64,000 bases of DNA, taken from positions 12,338,356 through 12,402,355 of the forward strand of contig OZ024789.1 of assembly GCA_964017065.1 (NCBI GenBank), given 5' to 3'. Below, in pieces: positions 41,845 through 55,382 of the stretch. The notes below the pieces were generated by a model that was not told where the DNA came from, made no database searches, and saw only the letters and a program-made list of their open reading frames with translations. Within the stretch, counting starts at the first letter, position 1. Each line of letters begins with the position of its first letter. A program made the position numbers and the translations under genes. This DNA comes from Haliclona indistincta. Lineage: Eukaryota > Porifera > Demospongiae > Haplosclerida > Chalinidae.

Positions 41845-43543
41845 ATGGCTACTGAGTTAAATCCACAGCTGACGAACCTACTACATGTGAAGGAAGCATT
41901 CCTTCGTTTTCTTCACTTGACTGATTGTGTGAGTCAGTCTATAGCCGGCTGCCTATAAAGCTCAGTTGTAATACTCGGTATACTTTTCTAGACATCTAGT
42001 CTCCTTCAGCAGTGGTCGTGTGGTAGATCAAAGACTACTAGAGTGTTCACTGACCAATGGCCTGACTGTACGTGTGTAGTCATGTTCTTCTGTTATGAAT
42101 CAGGTAACATTGAATCTCTTTGTTTGCTTGGCTTGCTACGCATTATACTAAAATAGCACTGAATGTAATCCTCTGATTAATAATTTTTAATGCCAGTGTT
42201 GTGCAAGTGTACAGTGTATTTCTAGTCACAATGGTATTGGAATTGTTCCTCAATGAGGAAGGAGGATGGTTTAGCAATGAATAACGCCGGTGGAACCACA
42301 GGAGCGAATTACCTACCATCACTGACCAGCTGCCAGGTTGCACACCTTGGGAGCCGGTGTATGGGCCTACCAGCTAGACAGACCCCTCCACCAACAGGTA
42401 CAATATAATACAGCCTCGGGGAGCTTGCCAACTGAATAGCTGGTCCAAGTGCATGATCTTTCGTGGTCATTGGAGCAGAGCAATTCGAATGCTCTGCATA
42501 TAGAACATTCTAATAAACATTTGACTTACTCATCAATAGGGAGAGATGGGCGGGGGTGATGACGTCTGCTCAATCAACAGCATGTTCTTGCCTTGATTGA
42601 GGACTCAACACCGTGAGAAACCATGTGGCACTGATGCTTACTCAGGTTGACCCGCCCTCTTGCCATTAAAGGGCCAATTTTAACAATTGTCTTTTACATT
42701 TAGTCTCATCTGCCAATAATCAATTGAAGCATAATCAGAATTTATTATATAGCTGATCCTAATGAAGTTAATCAGTGTCTTGTTGGAGGTGACAACATGA
42801 GGATATTACAGGTACTTCACCATCCTGGAGTGGTTGATTGGAACAAACCACTACGATTTACAAATGGTATTGTGCTTGTTTGTTAATGTCACATTTTATA
42901 GTTTTAATACATAATTATAGTTTTGAAGCATAAAGGTATGGAGCAATTGCTGGCGAATAATCCATCAGAAAACCGTCTTTATATCAATGTCACTGTTAGG
43001 AGGTATTGTCTCACTGATGTAATCACGTCACATGAAAGGTTAGAAAATTTCCCATTGTCAAAATAAATGTCTATTCATGTTTTCATTCATTCAAGGATTG
43101 TACCTGATGGATTTTATCTTCAATCATTGGATGTCTCTCATGCTGAGTATATTGCAGAATATTGGTCAGGACGGTCTAAACTGCCTTATCTTATTAGTGC
43201 AGAGCGATTCAGAAAGTGTATTTCTGCTGGTAGTGTTGGAATATTCACTAACAGTAGCACACCTCATAGACTGGTCTCGTGGGCTGTCAGATCAGCTGAA
43301 TATGGTGGAATCCATCACCTTTACACACTAGAGGAGTATCGAGGGAGAGGACTGGCTAGTGCTGTTGTGAGAGAGATGAGCAGAAGAATACAGGACAAGG
43401 GAGAAGTGCCGTTCTGTAATATTCTAGTGGAAAATGATGCTTCAATGTCTTTGTTTCGAGGACTGGGTTTTGTAGAGGATGATGAATTGTACTGTGTTTT
43501 AGGACAATACTCAGCATCATCATGTATTCACGACAAAAACTAG
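41845..43543 (+). CDS. GLYAT-like GNAT acyltransferase, copy A7
   Basis: Exons: 41845-41928, 41992-42103, 42753-42866, 42921-43038, 43096-43543, giving 291 residues with all phases closing. Exon 1 is MATELNPQLTNLLHVKEAFL ending in LTDC. Exon 3 has CLVGGDNMRILQVLHHPGVV. Exon 5 has VPDGFYLQSLDVSHAEYI, RLVSWAV, HLYTLEEYRGRGLAS, SLFRGLGFVEDDELYC and a short tail. This is the intact member of the A5-A10 subgroup in the left half of the cluster. Intron 2 is about 650 bp and lacks the hairpin of A6. The partial receptor R3 begins about 120 bp downstream. Acyl-CoA-dependent N-acylation is expected; the acceptor is unknown. Confidence 0.87.
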
Positions 43544-43664
43544 GGTAGAGCTGGTTGCAGCATAATGATCTAAGACTTATGATACCATAAATAAGGCATC
43601 CTGTCACTCAATACATCAGCAGCCCCATGCGCATATCCTCTTTTCCACAAGCGATCCCTTGCAT

Positions 43665-44974
43665 GATGGATCACCTGTCTACATTATCAATGAGCTATCA
43701 AGTGCTGTTTTCATTACTCACATTCTTCTTTGTGTACTTATTTTAACATGTGTTTTAATTGCATTTTTCTTCAATTTAATATTCCGGAAAAGAAAGTAAG
43801 TTAGATTCTTGACTTGTTGATATACTTTATGATCTGCTATTCTATAGAATTGTTAAGCTGACAAGTCCCGGTTTGAACTGCATGCTTCTGTTTGGTATAG
43901 TACTAATGGCTTTGGGAACAGTGACACTTCCTGATAGAGCTAATGATGTCATGGTCGCCACTCTCTGCATCGTATGTTATTGTACCAACACATCAACACA
44001 CATTAGGCATTATTGTTTCTCTCCTGTGACACAGATGCATAGCTTATTTGCTGGAGTTGGATACAACGTTGCTATTGCAGTAGCTATTGTAAAGACATGG
44101 AGGGTATACTACTTGTTTAAGAACCCTAGACCAGATAAAAAGGTAGAGAATTAATTGCTCAAAAAAACTATGAGACTAGCTAGTGATCTTCATATCCAGA
44201 TTCCTAAAACCTGGCAACTGTTGCTAGTAATCGCATGTATTGGACTACTGGAGCTTGCCTTTTCAATTCCACTGCTGACTCTAGCTTTGTACAATAACGA
44301 CATTGCTCTAACAGAAAGCTACGATGCACCACCAACTATCAACGTAAGATATAATGACTTGTACGAAGAATAGAGATACGGATACATGTAGATTTTTTCC
44401 ACAGGATCAAGGTGTTTTAGAAATTTACCTAGACAACAAGTGTGGGAATTCCCTTCATTATTTTGTGTTCTACATACTTTCCCTCGCATACAAGATATTT
44501 CTTCAGTCTATCGCGTTGTTTCTCACTCTGCTGATCAGAAAAGTCAGAATCAATGTTTTAAATGACACAAGAGAGACGGCCATCAGCATCCACATTTCCA
44601 CCGTCATTCTCCTTCTTGAGCTCCCAGTGCTAACGTTTCTGCTGTTTTCTGTTGACAACCTGACAATCATTTGGTCAGTTTTCATCTTCGCCTTAGCAAT
44701 GACACATCTACTCTTCACATTTATTCCAAAGGTATATAAAGACCTGGTGCACAACTCTTTACTTCTTGATTTTCCTTAACAGATGATTGCTCTATTTAAT
44801 GACCCACATGGTGAAAAGTGCTCAGGAAAATCAAAAGTCAACCTCCAATCACTTCTACTAAAACCAGTATTGTTGCAGAGAGCGCAAATGTTTTGGATGA
44901 CGAAGAAATATCTGCTCTTAATAAGAAGCTAGAAAACAGGCTCAAACAACACAGGACAAGTATTTTTAAAGTAT
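43665..44974 (+). pseudogene. GABA-B-like receptor fragment R3 (seven-helix part only)
   Basis: Begins abruptly inside the exon encoding the first helix (GATGGATCACCTGTCTAC) and keeps the later exons: IVKLTSPGLN, MHSLFAGVGYN, the IPKTWQLLLVIA helix exon, the long DQGVLEIYLDNKCGN exon and the C-tail. The signal peptide and ligand-binding domain are absent. The last exon reads GGTGAAAAGTGCTCAGG where R2 has GGTGAAAAAGTGGTCAGG, shifting the frame. It is more diverged from R1 and R2 than they are from each other, so it is an older copy. Confidence 0.82.
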
Positions 44975-45010
44975 AGTATAATAATAATTATTATACTATA
45001 CTTTAAAAAT
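44962..45010. repeat. Inverted copy of the receptor's own stop region
   Basis: ATTTTTAAAGTATAGTATAA, including the R3 stop codon, is followed by its near-exact reverse complement. R1 and R2 have only the forward half and then continue with the same downstream sequence. Confidence 0.88.
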
Positions 45011-45499
45011 AATTATGGAGACAGAATGAATCAACTGTTTATAATGTTTCATTGGTTATTCATGCATTGACAATTTAAATAATTATTTTTATGATAATGA
45101 ATCAACTTCCAAAATCTTGCTTGGATGTGTTGGTGTTTTTTTCCGTGATAACAAAACGCCACATTGGGTACAGTTACACATATTTCCAGTACTATCAGTG
45201 TTATACCGTCACCATGATCAAAAACTTTTGCTGGCTGCTGCAGAATCCGTACGAACGTTTCAGGCTATAACTTGTTAGTCGAGGTGTGTCAGTACCTGCA
45301 GATACACCACTACTATACTGAAGTAGCTAGAGGGCCTTGCCAACGTACTAGCTCTGTGTTGAGCTGAGGTTTTTTTGTTAATGTTACACGAATCCGTACA
45401 AACGTTTTGTAACGCAACATCGCCTGGTCGGAAGTCAGTGCTTATCAATGAACTGAACTAGCCCGCTGCCGACCCTGGAAACCAGCACGATGGCTCGCG

Positions 45500-47547
45500 A
45501 TGGCTACTGAGTTAAATCCACAGCAGACGGACCTAAATCATGTGAAGAAAGCATTCCTTCGTTTTCTTCACTTGACTGATTGTGTGAGTCAGTCTATAGC
45601 CGGCTGCCTACCGTAATTTGAGCTCGGTTATAATCATGTACTCGGTATACTTTTCTAGACATCTGGTCTCCTTCAGCAGTGGTCGTGTGGTAGATCAAAG
45701 ACTACTAGAGTGTTCACTGACCAATGGCCTGACTGTACGTGTGTAGTCATGTTCTTCTGTTATGAATCAGGTACCATTGAATCTCTCTGCTTGGCTAATT
45801 GCTACGAATTATAGTATAGACTACTAAAAATATAGCACTGAAAGTAATTCTCTGATTAATAACAAATTTACTCTTTAATGCCAGTGTTGTGCAAGTGTAC
45901 AGCGTATTTCTAGTCACAATGGTATTGGATCAGGACGGGCACTTTCTCATTAAATTTAGTACAAGTTTTAATTAATGCCAATACAAATTATTGTTCCTCT
46001 GACACCTCTATGAGGAAGGAGGATGCATGGTTTATAGCAACGAATAACGCCGGTGGACCACTCCCCGGCCGTAACCGTAATTTGCTTAGCAATGTATTCT
46101 GCTACTTATTTGGGCACTAAGCCAGCTAGGGCCTCACTCAGCCAATAAGAACGTATTAACTATTCATGGTCCTCTCCACCAGCACATGCACAACTGCTCA
46201 TACATGTACAGCTATTAAATTGCTGTTAAGAGCAATGCTAAGAGCACTTTTAATTAATAGCTATTAAGAGCTCTTAATAGCTATTTAAGAGCAATGCAGT
46301 ATGTCTATTGCTATTAAGAGCAAATTAATGCAGTATGTGCATTGCTATTAAGAGCAATGCACATACTGCATTGCTCTTACACCAACGCTTAAGCATAACT
46401 CTTCAGCATATACATGCTACCCCTCTGGGAGGACCCTGACTGTCCACCAGCTGTATAACCACAGGAGCGAATTGCCTACTGACCAGCTGCCAGGTTGCAT
46501 ACCTTGCATGGGAGCCGGTGTATTGGCCTACCAGCTAGACAGACCCCTCCACCAACAGGTACAATACAGCCTCGGGGAGCTTGCCAACTGAATAGCTGGT
46601 TCAAGCGATCTTTCGTGCTCATAATGAGCAGAGCAATTCGAATGCTCTGCATATAGAACATTCTAATAAACATTTGACTTACTCATCAAGAGGGAGAGAT
46701 GGGTGGGGGTGATGACGTCTGCTCAATCAACAGCATTTTCTTGCCTTGAATGAGGACTCAACAGCGTGAGAAACCATGTGGCACTGATGCGTACTCAGGT
46801 TGACCCGCCCTCTTGCCATTAAAGGGCCAATTTTAACGATTTTCTCTTACATTCAGTCTCATCTGCCAATAATCAATTGAAGCATAGTCGAACTTTATTA
46901 TACAGTTGATCCTAATGAAGTTAACATATGTCTTGTTGGAGGTGACAACATGAGGATATTACAGGTACTTCACCATCCTGGAGTGGTTGATTGGAACAAA
47001 CCACTACGATTTACAAATGGTATTGTACTTGTTTGATAATGTCACATTTTATAGTTTTAATACATAATTATAGTTATGAAGCATAAAGGTATGGAGCAAT
47101 TGCTGGCGAATAATCCATCAGAAAATCGCCTTTATATCAATGTCACTTTTAGAAAGTATTGTCTCACTGATGTAATCACGTCACATGAAAGGTTAGCCCA
47201 TTGTCAAAGTACATGTCTATTCATGTTTTCATTCAAGGAGTCTACCTGATGGATTTTATCTTCAATCATTGGATGTCTCTCATGCTGAGTATATTGCAGA
47301 ATATTGGTCAGGATGGTCTAAACTGCCTTACCTTCGTACCCCACGATTTAAAGCCGGTATTTCAGTTGGAGGAGTGGGAATATTCACTAACAGTAGCATA
47401 TCTCATAAACTGGTCTCGTGGGCTGTCGAATCAGCTGAATTTGGTGGAATCCATCATCTGTACACACTAGAGGAGTATCGAGGGAGAGGACTGGCTAGTG
47501 CTGTTGTGAGAGAGATGAGCAGAAGAACACAGGACAAGGGAGATTAA
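45500..47547 (+). pseudogene. GLYAT-like acyltransferase A8, chimeric and truncated
   Basis: Exons: 45500-45583, 45659-45770, 46906-47019, 47074-47191, 47238-47547. The first ATG (45,490) runs into a stop after six codons, so the start is the second, MATELNPQQTDLNHVKKAFL. Up to AGGACAAGGGAG it follows A6/A9; then ATTA joins it to AGTGCCTCACTGTTATAATC, which is the 3' end of A5. The joint changes frame and gives a stop (DKGD, stop), removing the last beta strand and LFRGLGF. The same joint is the left boundary of the 10-kb duplicated segment. Confidence 0.83.
46200..46380. repeat. Cluster of short inverted TATTAAGAGC blocks
   Basis: AGAGCAATGC, GCTATTAAGAGC and GTATGTGCATTGC recur several times in both orientations in A8 intron 2. 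It looks like an expanded version of the single hairpin in A6 and A9. Confidence 0.8.
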
Positions 47548-47977
47548 GTGCCTCACTGTTATAATCTAGTGGGAAGTGATGCTCGATCTAATGTCTTTGT
47601 TTCGAGGACTGGGTTTTGTAGAAGACGAAGAGTTGTACTGCTTTATAAAACATGAATTATGAATAATTATTAGTAATCGCTTGGATGGGCGGGGCTGGTT
47701 GCTTGCATTATTAGTGTCCTACGGTAGGCTCTGCCATAGATGATACAGTACTGTATCATCTATGGCTCTACATAGAAAACGTCTGGCCAGGCTCTTTATT
47801 GATGGAAGTAGATCTGTTCACTGAAGCAAGCACTGAGGAGAAATCATAAACTGGACTTGTGATATAGGCGTTGCTTCAAACATTTGGCAATCAGCCCCGC
47901 CCTCCTATCCCTCGTATTCATAAGCGCCCCATTATGCAGCGTTGGTAACTAGTCTATTTCCCCATAGATGAAAAATA

Positions 47978-50900
47978 ATGGCCGGATCACCCAGGTTTTG
48001 GCGACTGGTTGCTGTAATCACGATCTTATTGCTTGCTTCAACTCCTCGTTCGTATTCATTGTCTCGTGAAACTGTCACTTTCTTGCTAATGGTAGCAGAT
48101 GATGATACTAGCAGCGCTGTAGTGTCTGCTGTCGACAAGACACTAGAACAAGTCAACCACTATCTTCCTAACCATCGCTTGGAGTACATAGTGAGCAAAA
48201 ACCAGGTAAAGCTGCAAGGTTGCTTCATGTAGCTAGCTCAGCCAGGTCGAATTTGATCTGGCTGCAGACAGACCATTTAGCTACTTCTAAGTTGCTTCTG
48301 TGTCACAGTGCAGGAATAAAGATGGTAGCAGAGCACTTGGAAGCTTTTTCGCCGGTGTTAGACAAACGGATGTCATTGCAGTTATATCTGATTGCTTTTC
48401 TGTCACTGAGGAAATAGCAAAGCTTGGTCAGTACTTCAATATTTCAGTGGTGAGTCTTGTAAACTTTCATTGGATTTGATCCATGTAGCTAGCAGAATAG
48501 TTTATACAATATTTCATAATGTTCTTTTCTGACACAGATATCTTATGGCAGCTCATCAGCTTTGCTGAGCAACAGGATCGCATATCCAAATTTTCGCAGA
48601 ACCATGCCATCTGATGAGGGACTGGGTCATGCCGTGAGTACCATCATGTATGATAATGGATGGGCACAGCTGTCACTGTTCACAGAACAGAAGCCTGAAT
48701 ACCTCAAGGTATATAATTAGATGTGTGGTATGGTATTGATTTCATGCAAACATGCAGCTTGATGATCAGATAAGAGTTGTATTACAACCAACCACAAACA
48801 TTTCTGGACGGTACATCCTGGAAAGTGAGCTTGAAAGCTTCCCGAAACTGGCGGATGTTATTACAGACTCTTTTGTAAGACACACGCATACACTCGTTCA
48901 CTCCCTCATGCTAAATTAAATATTATCTCCTTTTCTTGGAATATATTTTTGCAGAATGCTTTACAACACATTTTTCTGCCTATTACAAGTCTAAGAACTA
49001 AAACATTCATCCTCTGTGCTGTAAGTATTCACACTTGTATACAAATTAACTTATACCTTTTGTGAACTTACAGGCATATCAAACAGGCAAAGTCTATCCG
49101 AACTATGCATGGATTCTGTTGGGTCATCATAATGCTGATTGGTGGAGAGAGTATTATACAGAGACTAACTGTACTGATACTGACATGATGACAGCACTCA
49201 ATAGAACCATCATACTAGTGCCATATCCTGATGAACAGGTACGTACTAGCATGATCAATATGACAGACCAGTGCATGTGTTATAATTTATGTACTATGGT
49301 TAGAAACAAGAGCTCATCGGAGAGAGGAATCTGTATAATTCATCACAATATGCATCAGATGCTGTGTATGCATTAGCTCTAGCTCTTCATACTTGTCTGT
49401 CAGCTGATCATGGCTCATCTTCAGGGATATTCAACAATGAGTGCTTTGATGGATCAATATTCGATTGGTTGAACTTTGCTTTTCTTGGAGAAACAGTAAA
49501 ATCCTTTTAATTTGTATTTTTCTTGTTTACATGTTATATTTCATGCAGGGATTGATCCAATTTGACCCTAGTAATGGAAACCGGTTAGCTTCTAGCACCG
49601 TCATACAGCAGTATCATTCTGGAGGTATTAAGATTATGTCTTATGTAGCAAGCAATGATTCAGAATCGATCACTCCCTCATAGGCGACCATTTTAAAGCT
49701 GAATCTGTTGGTCTACTTCAAACCAATGCCACTGGAATTACTATATCACCTATTGGCAACCACACTATTTGGCCAGGTAATATCTTGTGACATAGCTAGT
49801 TTTAGTGATCAATAATTTTAATCGTGTAGATGGCCGACCTCCTGATGGATCACCTGTCTACATCATCAATGAGCTATCGAATGCTGTTTTCATTACACAC
49901 ATTCTTCTTTGTGTAATTATTTTAACGTGTGTTTTAATTGGTTTTTTCTTCAATTTAATATTCCGGAAAAGAAAGTAAGTCAAATTCTTGACTTGTTGAT
50001 ATGCCGCTTCATGAACTGCTCTTCTATAGAATTGTTAAGCTGACAAGTCCTGGTTTGAATTACATGCTTCTGTTTGGTATAGTACTCATGGCTTTGGGAA
50101 CACTGACACTACCTGATAGAGCTAATGATGTCATGGTCGCCACTCTCTGCACCGTATGTCATTGTACCACCACATCAATACATATTAGGCATTATTGTTT
50201 CTCTTCTGTGACACAGATGCATAGCTTATTTGCTGGGGTTGGATATAACATTGCTATTGCAGTAGCTATTGTAAAGACATGGAGAGTATACTACTTGTTC
50301 AAGAACCCTAGACCAGATAAAAAGGTATATAGATAATTAATTGTTCAAAAAACTATAAGACTAGCTAGTGATCTTCATATCCAGATTCCTAAAACCTGGC
50401 AACTGTTGCTGGTCATCGCATGTTTTGGACTATTGGAGCTAGCCTTTTCAATTCCACTGCTGACTCTAGCTTTGTACAACAATGATGTTGCTCTAAAAGA
50501 AAGCTTCGATACACCACCAACTATCAACGTAAGAAAATAACTTGTACAAAGTATAGATAGATTTATTTCCACAGGATCAAGGTGTTTTAGAAATTCACCT
50601 GGACAACAAGTGTGGAAATTCTCTTCATTATTTTTTGTTCTATATACTTTCCCTCGCATACAAGATATTTCTTCAGTCTATCGCGCTGTTTCTCACTCTG
50701 CTGATTAGAAAAGTCAGAATCAATGTTTTAAATGACACAAGAGAGACGGCTATCAGCATCCACATTTCCACCATCATCCTCCTTCTTGAGCTCCCAGTGC
50801 TAACGTTTCTGCTGTTTTCTGTTAACAACCTGACAATCATTTGGTCAGTTTTCATCTTCGCCTTAGCAATGACACATTTACTCCTCACATTTATTCCAAA

Positions 50901-51147
50901 GGTATATAAAGGCCTGGTGCACAAACTCTTTACTTCTTGATTTTCCTAGATGATTGCTCTATTTAATGACCCACATGGTGAAAAAGTGGTCAGGAAAATC
51001 AAAAGTCAACCTCCAATCACTTCTACTAAAACCAGTATTGTCTCAGAGAGCACAATGAACGTTTTGGATGACGAAGAAATATCTGCTCTTAATAAGAAGC
51101 TAGAAAACAGGCTCAAACAACACAGGACAAGTATTTTTAAAGTATAG
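47978..51147 (+). CDS. GABA-B-like class C G-protein-coupled receptor R2
   Basis: A plasma-membrane receptor of the metabotropic GABA-B type, about 770 residues. Exons: 47978-48205, 48309-48449, 48538-48708, 48758-48874, 48955-49020, 49074-49238, 49304-49495, 49549-49624, 49684-49776, 49830-49974, 50030-50153, 50217-50324, ~50360-50528, 50575-50901, 50950-51147. Exon 1 has a signal peptide (LVAVITILLLASTPRSYS). Exons 1-9 form the bilobed ligand-binding domain, with ISYGSSSALLSNR, YAWILLGHHNADWW and SDAVYALALALHTC as GABA-B landmarks. Exon 10 gives helix 1 (VFITHILLCVIILTCVLIG), then RKRKIVKLTSPGLN and four more exons of helices. The tail DDEEISALNKKLENRLKQ is a short coiled coil. The exon 12/13 boundary leaves a phase I could not close. 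The ligand is unknown. Confidence 0.87.
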
Positions 51148-51624
51148 TATTATGGTGACAGAATAAATCAACTGTTTTATTGGTTATTCATGAATTGACA
51201 AAATAATTTTTTTGTGATAATGAATCGACTTATTGCTTGGATGTGTTGGTGTTTTTTCCGTGATAACAAAACGCCACATTGAGTACGACATGCTATATTC
51301 CAGTACTATCAGTGTTTACCGTCACTGGTATATTGAAAGCTTTTTGCTGGCTGCTGCAGAATCCAGTGGAACGTTTCAGGCCGTATAAGGTGTGCCAGCA
51401 CCAGATGCACCACTACTTCAGTAGAGGGCCTCGCCTAGTGCCTTGCTACTATACTACTGAATTAGAGGGCCTTGCCAACGTTCTACCTCTATGAGTGGAG
51501 TTTTTTTGTTAATGTTACACGAATCCGTACAAACGTTTTGTCAGTACAGAACGCAAACATCACCGGATCGGAATTAAGTGATTAATAATGAACTGGACTA
51601 TAGCCAACCTTGGAAACCAGCGCG

Positions 51625-53580
51625 ATGGCTACAGAGTTAAATCCACAGCAGACGGACCTAAATCATGTGAAGAAAGCATTCCTTCGTTTTCTTCACTTGA
51701 CTGATTGTGTGAGTCAGTCCGTAGCCGGCTGCCTACAAAGCGGCTCAGTTATAATACTCGGTATACTTTTCTAGACATCTGGTCTCCTTCAGCAGTGGTC
51801 GTGTGGTAGATCAAAGACTACTAGAGTGTTTACTGACCAATGGCCTGACTGTACGTGTGTGGTCATGTTCTTCTGTTATGAATCAGGTACCATTGAATCA
51901 GGCTCTTTGCTTGGCTAATTGCTACGCATTATAATAGACTACTAAAATAGCACTGAAAGTAATTCTCTGATTAATAATAAATTTACTCATTAATCCCAGT
52001 GTTGTGCAAGTGTACAGTGTACTTCTAGTCACAATGGTATTGGATCAGGACTGGCACTTTCTCATTTAGTACAAGTTTTAATTAATGTCAATACAAATTG
52101 TTCCTCTATGAGGAAGGAAGATGCTTTAGCAATGAACAACGCCAGTGGACTACTCCCCCGTAACCGTAGTTTGGTTAGTAATGCATTCTACTGCTTATTT
52201 GGGCAGCCAGGGGCCTCATTCAGCCAATAAGAACGTATTAACTAACAAACCCATTCATTATGCTCACCCTGGCATGATCCTCTCCACCAGCACATGCATA
52301 ACCGCTCATACTGCTATTAAATTGCTATTAATAGCAGTATGTGCATTGCTATTAAGAGCAATGCACATACTGCTCTTACCAACCATCGCTTATGCATAAC
52401 TCTTCAGCATATGCATGCTACCCCTCTGGGAGGTCCCCCAGCTGTATAACCACAGGAGCGAATTACCTACCATCACTGACCAGCCAGGTTGCTAGGCAGA
52501 CCCTTCCAATAATTATGAATACCAACAATAATGCCTCGGGGGAGCTTGCCAACTGAAAAGCTGGCCCAAGTGATCTTTCGTGCTCATGTGAGCAGAGCGA
52601 TTCAAATGATCTGCATATAGAACATTCTAATGAACATTGAACTTACTCATCATTATAATTATATCCAAGGGAGAGAAGGGTGGAGGTGATGACATCTACT
52701 CAATCAACAGCATGTTCTTGCCTTGAATGAGGACTTGACAGCATGAGAAACCATGTGGCACTGATGCGCACTCAGGTTGACCCACCCTCTCGCCATTAAA
52801 GGGCCAATTTAAAAGATTGTCTCTCTCATTTAGTCTCATCTGCTAATAAGCAATTGAAGCATAGTCCGACTTTATTATACAGTTGATCCAAATGAAGTTA
52901 ATATATGTCTTGTTGGAGGTGATAACATGAGGATATTACAGGTACTTCACCATCCTGGAGTGGTTGATTGGAATAAACCACTCCGATTTACAAATGGTAT
53001 TTGTTAATGTCACATTTTATAGTTTAATACATAATTATAGTTATGAAGCATAAAGGTGTGGAGCAATTGCTGGCGAATAATCCATCAGAAAATCGCCTTT
53101 ATATCAATGTCACTTTTAGAAAGTATTGTCTCACTGATGTAATCACGTCACATGAAAGGTTAGCCCATTGTCAAAGTACATGTCTATTCATGTTTTCATT
53201 CAAGGAGTCTACCTGATGGATTTTATCTTCAATCATTGGATGTCTCTCATGCTGAGTATATTGCAGAATATTGGTCAGGATGGTCTAAACTGCCTTACCT
53301 TCGTATCCCACGATTTAGAGCCGGTATTTCAGTTGGAGGAGTGGGAATATTCACTAACAGTAGCACATCTCATAAACTGGTCTCGTGGGCTGTCGAATCA
53401 GCTGAATTTGGTGGAATCCATCATCTGTACACACTAGAGGAGTATCGAGGGAGAGGACTGGCTAGTGCTGTTGTGAGAGAGATGAGCAGAAGAATACAGG
53501 ACAAGGGACAAGTGCCGTTCTGTTATATTGCAGTGGGAAATGATGCTTCAACGTCTTTGTTTCGAGGACTGGGTTTGTAG
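51625..53580 (+). CDS. GLYAT-like GNAT acyltransferase, copy A9 (C-terminally short)
   Basis: Exons: 51625-51708, 51775-51886, 52883-52996, 53041-53158, 53205-53580, 267 residues. It is the duplicate of A6 but lacks the four-base insertion in exon 1, so the frame is open from MATELNPQQTDLNHVKKAFL to the core. A missing T in GGGTTTGTAG gives a stop right after LFRGLGL, about 23 residues before the A7/A10 ends. The lost part follows the last conserved GNAT strand, so activity could survive. Intron 2 is about 1 kb with the 18-bp-arm hairpin. Confidence 0.8.
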
Positions 53581-54019
53581 AAGATGATGAATTGTACTGT
53601 GTTTTAGAATCTTCATGATTGTTAACACAAACTAGGGTAGGGCTGGTTGCAACATAATGATCGTTACTTATGATACTAAAATAATAAGGCTTGCATCTTT
53701 TCAATACAGCAATCAGTCCATGCATCCTCTTTTCCACAAGCGATCCTATGCATTAAGCATCGACCGTCAATGTTGACAGCTAATTTTTGATGAGAAACAA
53801 GAGGGCATAATGAGAGTGAGAGTGGTAACTTGCTGTGTTTCTATGACCATGAGGGTTGGTTGGGGTAGTCATAATCATGTTGATTGCATGCTTCAACTCT
53901 TCCTCTTACCTATCTCTTTAATATACGTGCCAGGTCACCTTGACCAATTGTTGATTCATTACTCTAGTACTGTTATTATTTAAATTATCATTTCAGAAAG
54001 TTAAAAAAATGGTTATAAT

Positions 54020-55299
54020 TAGGGAGGCACGGTAGTGCCTCCCCATGTAGGATGGCCAAGAAAACAAAATGGCGGCTACATACAATGCATTAGCGTTCAA
54101 AACGCTGATATTACGCCTGGTGATGAATTTTATTCATCCAAAGACACTTAGATCTGCTTTCTGGCGTTGCCCCATCTTACAGCAGCAAGGAGATTGATTG
54201 AAATGGCCCGCAATAAAGTGACGAACCTGAAAACGGTGAAAATCGTGTTTCGTCATCTTCGTTTTCTTCTCCCTTTCTTCAACTCGCCTAGCGCCTTTAC
54301 GCGAGCAGTGCCGAGACCAAAACACCCACGAACAGTCGTGAAATTCTTCTGGCAGGTGTCTTTTGAACTTAGTTTTTAGCGAAACGTCGATATAAATTTG
54401 ACGAGTTCACCGTATCACGAACAGTTGTGCTAGACGCCATTATTGTGATTGCGCAATATGCACGCGACCAACCACACGAATTCTAGGGGTAGTATTGAGA
54501 GCGCACATTGGCGTCTGGAGTCTTCAAAGAACAACTCACCGAGTAAGCTCGTGTAGTATCACCGTTCTGCTGAATGCATGAGCTAGTTTCAGTATTTAGG
54601 AATAATAAATTTTGAGCTACAAGTTAAAAAGGTCACATAAAGAAATTACAATGTATAAACAACAGCTAACCAAACTAATGGTGTAAACAAAGAAATACAT
54701 GATCTTGCCGAATTCGAACTGCACCCAAAATTTGAAACTCAAAAAGGACACAAACAAGAAAATAAAAAGATTTCTAACGAAATTAAAAGAATGTAGGGAT
54801 GAATGAAATCTGCTACTGGTCCACAATGTAAACCAACAAGGAACTAGCATGGAATGGTAACATTGCAAAAAGACCATAGATCCTTACATCAGTGGCTGTA
54901 CATAAGATCAATATTTTTTCACATTCAAGTTGAATTCAATTCAATGCACGTCAGGTGTCAATTAACAGCAACTAGCTGAATTGGCTGTAGTCTGCCACAG
55001 CAGCCACTGATGTAGGGATCTATGGTCTGTTAGCAAGACAATCATGTTACCATTCCATGCTAGTTCCTTGTTGGTTTACATTGTGGACCAGTAGCAGATT
55101 TCATTCATCCCTACATCCTTTGTTTTGTTTGTTTTTAGATCCTTTTGTTAAGTTTAGTTTATTATTTTTTGTTTTATTTTTGTCTTTTTGTCTTTTTCCT
55201 TCTATTTACATGTACATCTCAGTGTGTTTCTCCTCTGTACTATTATCTAATTCCTAACAAGTGTTAATAAAATTTCTTTTGATTTCGTTAAAAATCTTT
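54020..55299 (-). mobile_element. Composite foldback element, reverse copy 2
   Basis: Near-identical duplicate of 39,935-41,214, carried within the 10-kb segmental duplication. Confidence 0.7.
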
Positions 55300-55382
55300 T
55301 TATTTTCTTGTATTTGTATAATTCAAAAATTTTGACCCTGGCAACACTCCACCTTTATAATAACTGATAAACACCCACATTA

